64,000 nucleotides of DNA from Mesodorylaimus sp. YZB2_4 (lineage: Eukaryota; Nematoda; Enoplea; Dorylaimida; Dorylaimidae): the NCBI GenBank assembly GCA_030248295.1, contig JASANH010001564.1:62001-126000 (forward strand). The letters run 5' to 3'. The notes beneath the pieces are model-generated. The model had not been told where the DNA came from. It did no database searches and saw only the letters and a program-made list of their open reading frames with translations. Below are positions 53,979 to 64,000 of this stretch, piece after piece. Position 1 is the stretch's first letter. Each line of letters opens with the position of its first letter. Position numbers and translations under genes: made by a program.

Positions 53979-56900
53979 ATGACGGCTGGAGCTTTCGCTT
54001 ACGCTTGTTTCGCTGCGTGTCAACAGAGTCATCCGTTCGAAGAACGAAGAATTCCGTTAATTTCGAATGACGAACCAGTCAAAATTGGAAGAGCTGTTGC
54101 CAAGTTGAGAGCATGCCCGGACAATGCCATTTTCGACTGCAAGGTACTTTCGAGAAATCACGCCGTTGTTTGGTATGAGGATGGAAAGGTATGTTGTTTT
54201 GTATTTTACGATATGTTGCACCGATTCATTTGCTCCTACACTGTACATACCTATTGTATATGTTGGGGGTAGGTACTAGGTACAGTGATCCTGAGGAACC
54301 TTTTTTTAAGAGTTGTTAGAATCGTGTGTTTTTTTGTAGTTCTTCTTGAAAGATACAAGAAGCAGCAACGGGACGTTTGTTAACAATCAGCGATTATCGA
54401 AGGGATCAGAAGAAAGTATGCCCAAGCAAATATTCTCCGGCGATATTATCCAGTTCGGTGTGGACATAGTTGAAAATACGAGGAAAGGTAAGGCTAGCGT
54501 ATATTATTATTTCCAGCTAATTATATGTTGGTGCGTCCTACTTGTTTCAGTAACTCATGGCTGCATCATAGCAATGGTTCGGTTATACTTGCCTGATGGA
54601 CGGGAAGTTGTGGCGCCGCCGGGGTAAGGAGGAGGATCTTCTTGATTACAGGCTGCAGCATGATCCAAACCGCACGTAATGTTTTGAACTATAGGTATAG
54701 CAGTGATGCTAACTGCGCACCAGCATCTCCGACATCGAATCCATCAGCCCCTTTATTTACTACGTTGACAAGCCAGGAGTTGTACCAATTGCATCAATAT
54801 ATCAAAGTATTCTTTAGGATTTTATTTCTTTTTGAAATACCAATGTGCAACTTTTTGTACGTTTGCAGGAAGCAGCGCATCGAGAACAGATGATTGAAAC
54901 AAAATTGCAGGCGTTACAGGCGTTAATGGCTAGTACGCAAGAAGCTTCCCAAAGTAGTTGGCAAGCTCTGATCGACGAAGATCGATTGTTGTCTCGGATC
55001 GATATGTTGGAGAATCAACTAGCCGTTTACTCAAAGGTGATTAGAGTTGGGGCAGCAGCTGTGTAGAATCCATGATAAACAACTCTTCCTGGCGCGACTT
55101 TTTGTTCCTCATTTAGTACTGGACACAGTATCTTTAGATTTCCTGTTTTAGAACATCGGCGAAGACAAACTGCGAGAGCAGCTGCAAGAATTGCATGACG
55201 AGCGACTAAAATACGAAAACTCGGCGAAGGTAAGGATTTTAAACTGCCGCGGTCTCTTTACTCAAAGTACACGTTGTTTTAGGAAGCTCTCCGACGAGCG
55301 CTGCAGGAAAAAATGGAGGCGGTGCAGCGTTTAACGGATGTTGAACGGTCGCTGGAAACGACGGAAGAGGAATGCGGAAAGTTACGAGATGACTGCGAAT
55401 CAGCGCAGAAAGAATTGCAATCTCTGGCGCAGCAACATACGGACGCTCTGGTTCGAATACAGTTGCTAACATCTCAGTTAGAAGAAGCCGAGAGACGGTC
55501 CAAAGAACTTGAACGACGATTCAGTTTAGAGAAGTCAGAACTGGAGGCGAAGTTGGCAGAAATGACGCGAAATGAATCTATCTTGACTGCCAAGGTGAGG
55601 ATGACGTGGTAGTCCTATACTTTATTTAGCCATACAATGTATCTATATGCGCAGATTGAGGCGTTGCAGTCGGATAATGATTTCGGTAAAGAACAGTTGG
55701 CCGCCATGAAAGGTATGGTATTCAAGTAGTATTGGATTCTATTTTGTGACCATTGTTGGTTTTAGTTCGTCTGGATCAATTGCAAACTCCGAGTAGTCTA
55801 CGCGATGCATCCGACGAAGCGGAGAACGTAAGCGAAGAACGGTACAGGAATCCCGCCTCGTCAGCCAGTTCAGTTATGCAACAACGGACTAACGGCGAGG
55901 AAGAGACACTGGATGGCCCGGAACGGCTATCGGAATTGGCGAAGCATTTAAAATCTGCGCATGACGAATTGGAAACGTATCGACAACAACTGACTAATTC
56001 TCGTGCTGAACTAGTCGAAAGCAAACAGCGAGTTGATCAGTTGGCAGGTACGGCGATGCACTGTCCGATTTTCTAGTCGATGCAAATGGTTTGTTACCCA
56101 GTCTTTAGTGACCAGGGGATGGTTGCCTTTGATTCCTCTTCCCCTAGGGTGCAGTTAGCAGACACTGTCTTCCCATCGACGATGAAAAAGTGTCTCTGTC
56201 GGCACTCCGCGGTGTCGGAGGTCACCTGCGCAGCCTCCCGCCCCATAAGGCCTTTTCGCGAGGGGAATTGGGTGGATGGTCCACCACCAGACGCAGGAAG
56301 AACTGCATAGCGGAGTCTGACGACTGGGAATCGAACCTGGACCGACTGGTTTCCAACTCTGTCAAGCAACCCGTGACAGACACCTTTCACGGTACTTTCA
56401 TAAAACGACTTTGTTGCAGGTGAATTGAGCGAAGCGAGACTGGAAGTGCTATCGAGTGGGACTAGGGTGGCTGATCTGGAAGGTAAAAATGTTTTCCTCG
56501 GCAAGAATTCTGAGTTCATTATTCTGTTGTTTATAGAAGTGCTGGCTGCAAATGAGCGTCGTTACAACACGATTGTTGACGACGCTATAGGCGATTTGTT
56601 GTCAAGATGCCAAGACGCCGTTCTACAAAAGCAGCGAAATGAGGAGCTTATGGAGTTCTTGAGAGGTAAATCTCCGAGCAGGGTTTGTGAAAATGTGTCT
56701 GATCTGCTTTCTATTTTCAGAACAAATAGCCCAGCTGGAAAATCGATTGAAAGGTCTCCAGTCCGTCGGGCGTCGCCGCGCTGGTTCGTATAGTGGGAAA
56801 GAGAATGGATCGGCAACGGAGCGATACCTTCTTCAAAATGGTGATGTCCCCCATGGCAAGGACGATCACTCGCATCATTACGTTCTGGAGGATAGTAGCA

Positions 56901-58404
56901 ATATCGATAAGCAGTTGACGAATGCGATCCAGGGACAGAAGCTTGCCGAGTTGGAACTGGAAAACTACAAGGGTAAAAAGAGGGTGTGATGGGCAAGCAC
57001 AGTGGGGCATTCACTTCTGTTTTTCAGAACAACTGCGTAATTTGGAAATTTTACGGGAGAAGAGCGATGAAACGAATAGAAATCTGACAAAACAAATTGA
57101 AAACTATGATTCGCGTCTTACGGATGCTTGTGTACAGGTGGAAAATATGAGACGTAAGTGATAGTGCTCTGCAAACTATTATTTCTAAGGAGGTGCGGAA
57201 TTGTGTTTATTTACATTTTTAGAGCTCCTGACGGCGGAGCAAGATCGATGTCAGAAGTTGGACGACGATGTTCGGCTACTCAAACGTAAGTGCTGTTCGT
57301 CTATTTTTGAAATTTTTTGTTATTTTCTTTTTAAACGTCTTTTATTTATGCTAATATTTGGTTTTCTATCTTTCATTTTGTTCTTTAAGTGCTTTTGTCT
57401 TTTCTAACTTTTGTAGTGGAATTGGATGAAGCTCGTAAGGAGAGTCCAGAGTGCTCTGGTGAAATTAATCAATTGCAAAGTATTTTAGTTTTGTTTCGTT
57501 TTTTGGTCTCGATTTCTTCAAATTGTGATTGCGGTCCTTTTTAGGTAAGGTAACGTTGTTGACGGAGGAATTGGAATTGGAGAGAAGTCTTAGAACACAT
57601 GGATCGTTGGATGATGAGAATGCACGCGTCGCTTTGCATCGACAAGCGGCTAAGAATCAAGGTTAGTGATTTTCAGGTTTTTCGTGGTTTAATCTTTCAA
57701 GTCAGTGCTTTTTTTAGCGGAATTTGCTGCATTGAAAGAAGAATGTGCAAGTTTGCGTAAGCGTATTGTGGCAATCGAAGCGGAGATCAAATCGTAAGTT
57801 GTTTTGAATATATTTTATGTTCATTTCATAATTGAATGCGTTTCAGCTCTCGAAAAGAAAATGCGCGTTTATCGACTGAGAATCAACGTCTTAAACATTC
57901 GTATGATTTGGTGCTGCAACAGAAAGCTTGTTTGGAGAATGAGGAATCCTCGTGGCGATATCAAGTGGATACGGCGAAATACGAATCGGATGTTCTGCGA
58001 AATCAGGTATAATGCAAAGCCGGTCTGTGAGTTTGATAGAGGACTCAGTGATTGGGAGTGCTCGTTTTTTCTAGCTAAATGAAGCCCATGAAGAATTAAT
58101 GGCGCTTCGGCAAAGGAAACTGGAATTGGATAAAGAATTGAGCGTAGGGGCGAGACAAAATCAATCGACGAAAGAGGCTGTCGATGAGACGAGATATGAC
58201 GTGTTGGAGACGCAGACAAGAACTGTAAGTACATTTTAAAAAGGCTTGCGGACTGGGTGTTGTAAGGGAGATTCGTTTCAGGTCACAATTTGTTCGGCGA
58301 TTCCATTATTGTTTTTATTTATTTCATTTCTCATGGCATTTTTGCCGTTTTTCTCGTCGCTAACGGCGACCAACGATCCCGATGACGATGGGTCGCAAGA
58401 GTGA
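53979..58404 (+). CDS. SLMAP: Sarcolemmal membrane-associated protein SLMAP (FHA, coiled coil, tail anchor)
   Basis: Twenty exons: 53979-54188, 54340-54487, 54551-54623, 54695-54806, 54869-55036, 55152-55229, 55283-55594, 55655-55712, 55766-56047, 56420-56482, 56537-56665, 56721-56972, 57028-57153, 57223-57285, 57417-57479, 57545-57661, 57718-57793, 57847-58006, 58075-58224 and 58282-58404; 920 residues, phases consistent. The FHA domain spans about residues 20-135 ([36 protein letters not shown]). The conserved segment [20 protein letters not shown] follows, then long coiled coils and a C-terminal hydrophobic anchor ([18 protein letters not shown]) with a short acidic tail. SLMAP brings the STRIPAK phosphatase to phosphorylated MST/Hippo kinase through its FHA domain. 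It is on ER, sarcolemma and centrosome membranes. The 56048-56419 intron contains a SINE-like element. Confidence 0.95.
56090..56400 (-). mobile_element. tRNA-derived SINE-like element in a SLMAP intron, family 3
   Basis: On the minus strand a tRNA-like segment (GTCACGGGTTGCTTGACAGAG, then B box GGTTCGATTCCCAGTCG at about 56325-56341) is followed by about 230 bases ending in AGAGGAATCAAAGGCAACC. The body does not match families 1 or 2, so it is listed apart. It fills most of the SLMAP intron and is antisense to the gene. Only one copy is in this window, so the SINE call rests on the B box and its position. Confidence 0.5.
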
Positions 58405-59208
58405 GTCGGATTGTATTCTATGGCAACCAATGTTACGTGTACTGAGGGAATTACGGAGCCCGGATGAGCGATTGGAGGAGCGAATCCTCTGAAAGAAATC
58501 GTCCATTATTTATGTTCAACACGAAAGCCGTTCGTTTTTCGCCAACATTTTTTTGCTTCTGCCGGGGCGTCGTTGCTTTTTGTCTGCTTTATTCGACGCC
58601 TCGTTTTTTCCTTTTCTTTCTAAAATGGGTTTTTACTAAAATGGTGCCATGAGATCAGTATAAGTGTGTATGGCAATTGGGTATGTGGTACTGTGGGGAC
58701 ATAAGAATATTGATTAGGCATCAGGGGAGAACTTGCTTTGGTTACGTTCAAGTGGTCTTTCAATCTGCGTAGTCCCTTGTGAATGAGATTATTCAATAAT
58801 GCGTGCGCACATACCCTGTACATTGTTTGTATATAACACTACTCCCAGTCAAGGTTTGCATATGAGCATTTACTGTCGTCTGTTGGAAGCAAACTTGTAA
58901 TGGATTCAGTGTAGACTGTAATAAGGTGTACTGTAGATTGTGTACATGTCAGCCTCATTTTTGTAGACTATCGGATCGTATTGGCAGTCATGCCTGTGCG
59001 CATTATTCCCTCAGTGCGAGTGCGTGCCGTGCTAGAGACCTAATCCCATCGCTTTCTCGTGTAATCATGTAGTAAGGTTTGGATAAGAATTACGACATGC
59101 GTTCGGAGAGGGATTGCATGCTGGTGGGAAGAGTGGTCGAGAGGCTACTGATTGTATTTCTGCCAGAGAACACTCGATAGAAATGTACAGTGGACACACA
59201 AGAATCAC
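58405..59208. other. Intergenic region downstream of SLMAP
   Basis: Likely SLMAP 3' UTR followed by unassigned sequence. No gene recognised. Confidence 0.45.
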
Positions 59209-59535
59209 TCAGACTAGTATTTCATCAGTCAATTGCTCGATTTGGAATTCACCGAAATTACCTTCGTTGGAATATCGTTTGGGTGTGGTCGACCGATGGC
59301 CGGGGCATAATGGGTTTTGGACGATGAGAGGGACGCGTTGTTGGCCGTGGCGGGGTCTGGAAAGTGTGCTCGGTTTGGTGTGATTGACCATGGCCGCGAG
59401 CAACACGATGGCCAGCAGGACCAGCAGACCGAAGACGAACAGTGTGATGGTCAGGGTCAATGTGTTCAAGTCCATGTCGACCGAGGGTGGATAAATACGA
59501 GATGAGAAAAGGCTCGTCAAGTCTGATGGGACCAT
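59209..59535 (-). CDS. Possible small single-pass membrane protein, unknown family
   Basis: An open frame of 108 residues (or 88 if it starts at the internal Met at 59475) on the minus strand. It has a strong hydrophobic stretch (LFVFGLLVLLAIVLLAAMV) after a short polar start. A basic Pro/Ser/Arg-rich tail (SRPRHGQQRVPLIVQN) and an acidic end follow. I recognise no family. The clean single membrane segment with positively charged residues after it, and the absence of repeats, make a real gene plausible. It could be a chance frame or the last exon of a spliced gene. It would be convergent with SLMAP and lies downstream of ECH1 on the same strand. Confidence 0.4.
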   Translation of the reverse strand: MVPSDLTSLFSSRIYPPSVDMDLNTLTLTITLFVFGLLVLLAIVLLAAMVNHTKPSTLSRPRHGQQRVPLIVQNPLCPGHRSTTPKRYSNEGNFGEFQIEQLTDEILV

Positions 59536-60043
59536 CCCCGATGAAAATGTTTTCGGTCAGGGTCGATGCCGATATTTGTTAGCGACCGAGGCGTCTCCTG
59601 GTGACAACGGTAACTTGACTTAAACTTTATTCACACACCTGAGCGCCCGCGACAAGCTAGCAATTAAGAATATTATAAAGGCCAGTCGACGCTGCTGGTC
59701 GATTTTTCGTTTCTCTCTAGCACTCTGGAAAAAGTTCAAATAAGAAGACGAGTGGAAGAGGAAATTGGGCCAGTAATGGAAGGCGATACGCTCTCATCCG
59801 TGCCACCGACCGTCCTAAGCGTTATGTCGATACTGATGAGAAAATGAAGACCAGTGAGCGGAGCAGGGATCAAGGCCGAGTGCCTGTCAGCAGCCGAGTG
59901 AACAGGACGATTGCGAGCAGGCCGAGTGCTGCCCTTTGGTACTTACTAATCAAATAAAAGCCCATAAGATTATGTGAAACACACATAAGCACATTATGTA
60001 ATTCCCATGACCCCAGGCGACACGCTTTCCAGCTGTCACATTC
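59536..60043. other. Intergenic region downstream of ECH1
   Basis: About 500 bp between the small membrane-protein frame and the ECH1 stop codon. No gene recognised. It likely holds the ECH1 3' end; an AATAAA is not obvious on the minus strand. Confidence 0.4.
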
Positions 60044-63000
60044 TCATAGTTTCGAAAACGTCACAGGTTCTATGGTCTTCGTGGCCACTGCTGCAGCCGC
60101 TTTAAAAATGTCTTCCGACTGAAGCATAGTCATGTTCCATGTGGCCTGCAAAAGAAAAGTGCCTACTGTAGTTGGAGTCGGGCCTAGGGCAATGTCTTGT
60201 CCGACGTCCACATTCACTCCGAGCTAAGGACATGTGAGGAAGGGACTCCCCCTCCACTTCAAACAAGACCAGCCAACAGCCAAAGACCTAGCTCATAAAG
60301 CAGCCTAGCAGGGATCAAATAGATATCGACTATCTGGTTGATTCATTTTATAACAAGTCCTTTCTGTCACAAAAAACTGATCAATTTTTATGTTAGGTTT
60401 TGTCATTCAGACGACTACAGCTACATTTTCAGGAAATTTGCCCAAACAAGGTCTTTGAAATGACTAGCACCAAAATACGATACATAATCAAACCAAATCT
60501 CAGGGCTCAAGCTTTCCTCACGTTTTCTGGTCCCAACCTCGTTCTACCTTTGGACTAAATTTAGATTATCAGCGCCCAGGCGGGATCATGGACTTTGATG
60601 AGGACTGCTCAATCCTCAACCATCGACTACCAATACGATGAAAAAGAATAGAAAGCAATTTTCTGTTTCTTGGTACATCGTGACTGTTATGACAACGAAG
60701 TCACACTCTCAAATCCTCAGAAACGCGGGTTCGATTCCCGCTCAAACTTGAAGGTTTTTGTACGCATTTACTGCATGCTAATTCTCTATTCAAACTTTGC
60801 AGTGACCGCCCCACCAATCCGGCCGAACTAAAGGGTGGGTCGGCAACTAAAATTTTTCGCGCTTCATCAGCTAGAATATAAAGGCCTGGCACACTACGTA
60901 TAATGAGAAATCCCGTTGCTTCTCTCAAATCAGCATTCAGTCCACTTCGGGCGTTGGGTAGCTCTCCCGTGCCCTTTTGAGTGGACTGATAGAGAGCGAC
61001 AGACAGCAAGGAACCAGGGCAGACCAGTGAGGACCATAATCAGCGCCAAAGGCGCAATCCCCATCCATCTTTCAATTTTTGAAGCAGATCGGCTGTATCA
61101 GATCGGGATCCAGGCCCAGGGTTGGATCAATCGACGCTGGGCTCAAATTAGGGGCAGCGGCAAAAAAACATTGCGAATCCATCACCATCCATTGCCTATG
61201 CTACTGTGACCCTCTGCCGGCAGGCCATGGCGAGTGAGAGAGAGTAATCGATACCTCCCCTGGCTGGGAGACGTCAACCTCTCTGGTTGATGTTTCTAGG
61301 GCATGTATAGTCGCGAGACTAATGCCTCCAGTCGGAGATTTTGTCCCGCCGACTTCGGTCGGCCGCCTCCCTCCTACGCCTGCTGGCATGGTTGCACTAC
61401 TTATCCTATACCTGGATGACGGGACCAATCCTAAACCATAAACAGCCAAACTGATAATGACTATTGGCTGAAATGGCGATACGAATTATCCAACAGTAAC
61501 CCGCCTGTGTGACCCCCCTTGGCTTGAACAACCTTTCAATATTGTAATCTTACAGTTTTGAAAAATGGTTCTTAGTCCCCCACCCAGCCAGTCACACTTC
61601 TTCCTCGTACCTTGTCAGAACATTATCCAGCATAGCACTATCTGGATTTTGGCCGGATTTCTAGTATCCGACCAAATAAGCCGGATATCTGGTGAACCCC
61701 TGACATCACGAAGCTCTAAGTCTACGGAAACAACGAAGCAACTCAAAGTGGCCCACAGAACAGGCGGGTATTGAAAGACATCCAAGTGATGCCAGGAAAG
61801 TAAGACCCACTCACCATGTACTCCAACGCGTCGTCCACTTTATTATCCCTGGCATAGTTCATCTGCACTTTTGAGCTTTGCACAGCGACGGGCGACTTCG
61901 ATGCGATCGTCTCGGCCAAACGTAAAGCACCGGCCAACAATTCATGGCGATCGGGAAATATACGACCAACGACTCCCAGTCGCAGGGCCTCGTCGGCGGA
62001 GAAAGGCCTAGCTGTGAACACCAGCTCGCGGAACAGGCTCGGATTGTTGACCACCTTCGTCCACCTTTGAAGAACACCCACATCAGCCGCCAGACCAAGT
62101 TCCACCTCCTGCAAACAGGCCGGTCAACTCCATTCTATCCTTGCACATTCCCTGAACCATACCTTGATTTGGAAGTAAGCATCCGAGCTGGCGTACAGAA
62201 TGTCAACTCCAGCAACCAAGCTGGTAGCGCCGCCGATACATCCTCCGTGGATAGCTGCTATGACGGGCTTCTGGCACTGAAAAAACGAAGCAGTAGTAGA
62301 AGAAACTAGCCACCCAAGGACACGGCGGATCGATCCATTGGTCGTGGCTAGGATGGCCCGCCCTTCCCACACCTTGCCTTCTCCAAAGCCGTAAACGAGT
62401 CCTGATAACGTCGGATGATGGCCCGCAATCGGAAAGCCTTCCTAGCCGTATCCATATCGGGGTCTTGGACCAAAGCACCCGTCGCCATCAAGTCTTGCAG
62501 ATCAATACCAGCACAAAACATGTTGCCAGCAGCAGACAAGACGATGGCTCGACAATCAGGATTCGTGTTCATTTCATTGAAGAACTGCCCGATTTCGCTG
62601 AAAAGCACAACAATCAGTTATAGCACGCATAGGTCAGTGAACTCTACTCCAGCCACCCACACCCTCCAGAGTAGCAGGACCGACTTGACTGACCGATCAA
62701 TTAGGTGGGTCAGATCGATTGATCGCAAATCGATCTACTTCAAACTACAGGCCAGGCAGTGTACAGTTGGTGGACTGAGGCACAACCCGTCTGCTTGATA
62801 TTTCACCAGCCTTGTATATCTGACAGCTGTAATCTAAACCCAGATCTAACGCATCAGGGAGACCAACTGGGTCGAAGGTAGCCAAAAGACACTTACTGCC
62901 ACAGCTTATTGTTCAATGCATTCTTCTTTTCAGGTCGATTCAATTCCACATGGGCCACATAGGGCGACGGGAAGGCCACCTTCAGATGTTCGAACTTGTC

Positions 63001-63048
63001 AAGTTGAGTGGCCGCCATGGAGAATGCACGAGTCAGAACGCGGTTCAT
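60044..63048 (-). CDS. ECH1: Delta(3,5)-delta(2,4)-dienoyl-CoA isomerase ECH1
   Basis: Five exons, 5' to 3': 63048-62897, 62597-62378, 62276-62163, 62108-61815 and 60145-60044; 293 residues. It belongs to the enoyl-CoA hydratase/isomerase superfamily: HVELNRPEKKNALNNKLW, AGNMFCAGIDLQDL (oxyanion hole), PVIAAIHGGCIGG, SDAYFQIKEVELGLAADVGV with the catalytic Asp and Glu, and SKSPVAVQSSKVQMNYARD. The final exon gives WNMTMLQSEDIF and ends in Ser-Lys-Leu, a peroxisome signal. The N-terminus (NRVLTRAFSMAA) looks like a mitochondrial presequence, so dual location as in vertebrate ECH1 is likely. The enzyme shifts double bonds during beta-oxidation of unsaturated fatty acids. Intron 2 is best explained as GC-AG. 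The last intron is 1.67 kb and contains repeats. Confidence 0.93.
60690..60760 (+). repeat. tRNA-like fragment with B box in an ECH1 intron
   Basis: The sequence CGCGGGTTCGATTCCCGCTC (about 60725-60744) is a good pol III B box within a T-arm-like hairpin. Upstream I find no convincing acceptor or D arm, so it is more likely a SINE head remnant than a tRNA gene. Confidence 0.4.
61205..61395 (-). repeat. Dispersed repeat R2, copy b
   Basis: Read on the minus strand: CGACCGAAGTCGG, GAAACATCAACC, GGTTGACGTCTC, CGCCATGGCC and GAGGGTCAC, the same ordered blocks as copy a at 30838-31002. Copy b has about 35 extra bases between the GACGTCTC and CGCCATGG blocks. It is in the last ECH1 intron, in the transcribed orientation. 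Confidence 0.65.
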
Positions 63049-63250
63049 ACTGATCTAGAAACAATGACAAGCCAAGATAGGAGTAAGCGGAAAAAAGAAA
63101 AGAAAAATGCAAGAATAGCATGGAATCAAAATGAGATACTTTGACAAACCGAATGTGATTTTATTACAAGTTATTTCGACTATACAGTTCGTGGCATCCA
63201 AAACCTACATTGTATAAAATGGAAGGTCCAACACAGAGTATATAACAAAG

Positions 63251-64000
63251 TCAAATAAATACAGGCGTCACTTTCTTTACGAATTTATTGCTTTCTGCAT
63301 CTCGCTCCAAAAGATCCCATCTGGCCACGAGTCCGTGCATCGATACGTAAACCCCAGGCGATGGTAAAGATTGCAAGGCTCCCAGAGCGCATCCGATATT
63401 GAAATCGGCGTCAGAATTACGAAAGGTCTCGGGTTTCATGGCGCCAGTAAGAACGATTATTTTCGATGCCAAATCAGCGTACTCCGACAAATAGCTCGCC
63501 GTTTCCAACAACGTGTCGGTCCCGTGAGTGATAAGGATACGTTGCTGGGGAGAATTAGCGCAGCAATCCGAAATCAAGAATCTATAATAAAGAGTTACAA
63601 ATCGCTAAAACCTGGAAACATGACAAGGTACCTATCGTCGGCAGTAATCTCCTGGCTGTCTTTGCGACATACAGTCCTAAATACGATGGACAATTCCAAT
63701 CCAACTCGCTCAAATACACGCTGCGCAGCTGGTTCTCCAATTTCAAAAGCGTATCCGTGAATATTCCTCGGGTAATCTTTGTCAATGGTACCTGGAGAGC
63801 AAGATTGTGTCAAGTGTCTCGAACGAGGATTTTACTACGCAAGCAAAATCAGAGCTCTAGTTATCACTATTAAACTATTCAGTGAGGGAACTCTCCACGA
63901 TCCCACTTGGTCTTTCTGGTTTGACGAAAACAGGCGAAATAGTCCTTACCTCCAGTTTGAATGACGAGTATTTGCTGTTGAGACTGTCGGACGGCACGGG
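63251..64000 (-). CDS. Short L-asparaginase-like enzyme, 5' end beyond window
   Basis: Three exons visible, 5' to 3': 64000 (edge) to 63950, 63791-63632 and 63581-63251; about 180 residues, phases consistent. Asparaginase motifs are QILVIQTGGTIDKDYP (nucleophile Thr), RKDSQEITADDR, ILITHGTDTLLETA (catalytic Thr-Asp), IIVLTGAMKPETFRNSDADFN and LPSPGVYVSMHGLV. The chain stops shortly after (KKVTPVFI), so it has the N-terminal asparaginase half only. That matches the ~165-residue bacterial asparaginase-domain proteins rather than the >300-residue cytosolic enzymes. Activity on asparagine is inferred; the exact substrate is uncertain. Introns show the gene is eukaryotic in this genome. Only about 200 bp separate its stop from the ECH1 start on the same strand. 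Confidence 0.85.

Noticed and set aside
60690-60760. tRNA gene
   Set aside because: Only the B box and T arm are good; no matching acceptor or D arm was found.

Overview
This window is nuclear DNA of a small-genome metazoan. The genes are split into many exons with mostly 50-150 bp GT-AG introns, and each chain of exons keeps reading frame across every junction I checked. The proteins belong to animal families: KAT5/Tip60, FoxP, SLMAP, NDNF, FAM149, a type II collagen-olfactomedin protein and fasciclin. Short introns, moderate GC content, and the presence of NDNF, FAM149 and a colmedin-like gene fit a compact-genome ecdysozoan such as a tardigrade. That placement is an inference; the sequence alone does not prove it.

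Layout. 0.5-2.6 kb (-): collagen-olfactomedin membrane protein. 5.2-6.0 kb (+): ID-like helix-loop-helix protein. 6.4-8.9 kb (+): KAT5/Tip60 acetyltransferase. 9.2-10.9 kb (+): alpha-arrestin-type protein. 12.2-15.1 kb (+): SLC22-type transporter. 15.8-18.2 kb (+): secreted two-FAS1 fasciclin protein. 18-22 kb: gene-poor with a tRNA-like SINE. 22.1-28.8 kb (+): PDE1-type cyclic nucleotide phosphodiesterase. 28.8-31.8 kb: repeat-rich. 31.8-34.6 kb (-): TM9SF3. 35.5-38.3 kb (-): CCR4-type deadenylase CNOT6. 39.2-41.4 kb (+): FAM149. 41.5-42.3 kb (-): NDUFAF4. 44.4-48.1 kb (+): FoxP. 50.9-52.7 kb (-): NDNF. 54.0-58.4 kb (+): SLMAP. 59.2-59.5 kb (-): possible small membrane protein. 60.0-63.0 kb (-): ECH1. 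63.25 kb to the right edge (-): short L-asparaginase-like enzyme, 5' end cut off.

The genes form no pathway. They are a mixture of chromatin/transcription (KAT5, FoxP, HLH), mRNA decay (CNOT6), membrane trafficking (TM9SF3, SLMAP, arrestin), signalling (PDE1, NDNF), adhesion (fasciclin, colmedin) and metabolism (NDUFAF4, ECH1, asparaginase). Spacing is tight in places: 132 bp between convergent FAM149 and NDUFAF4, about 200 bp between asparaginase and ECH1, and about 850 bp between divergent CNOT6 and FAM149.

The most interesting non-genic content is several tRNA-derived SINE-like families, three of whose copies lie in introns, and a non-tRNA interspersed repeat found twice in opposite orientation. 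The most unusual genic items are a half-length bacterial-type asparaginase that carries introns, and a GC-AG intron in ECH1. I saw no CRISPR array, operon-borne defence locus, rRNA or convincing functional tRNA gene, and nothing I would call a new multi-gene system. Exon borders come from reading splice motifs and checking phase, not from transcripts.
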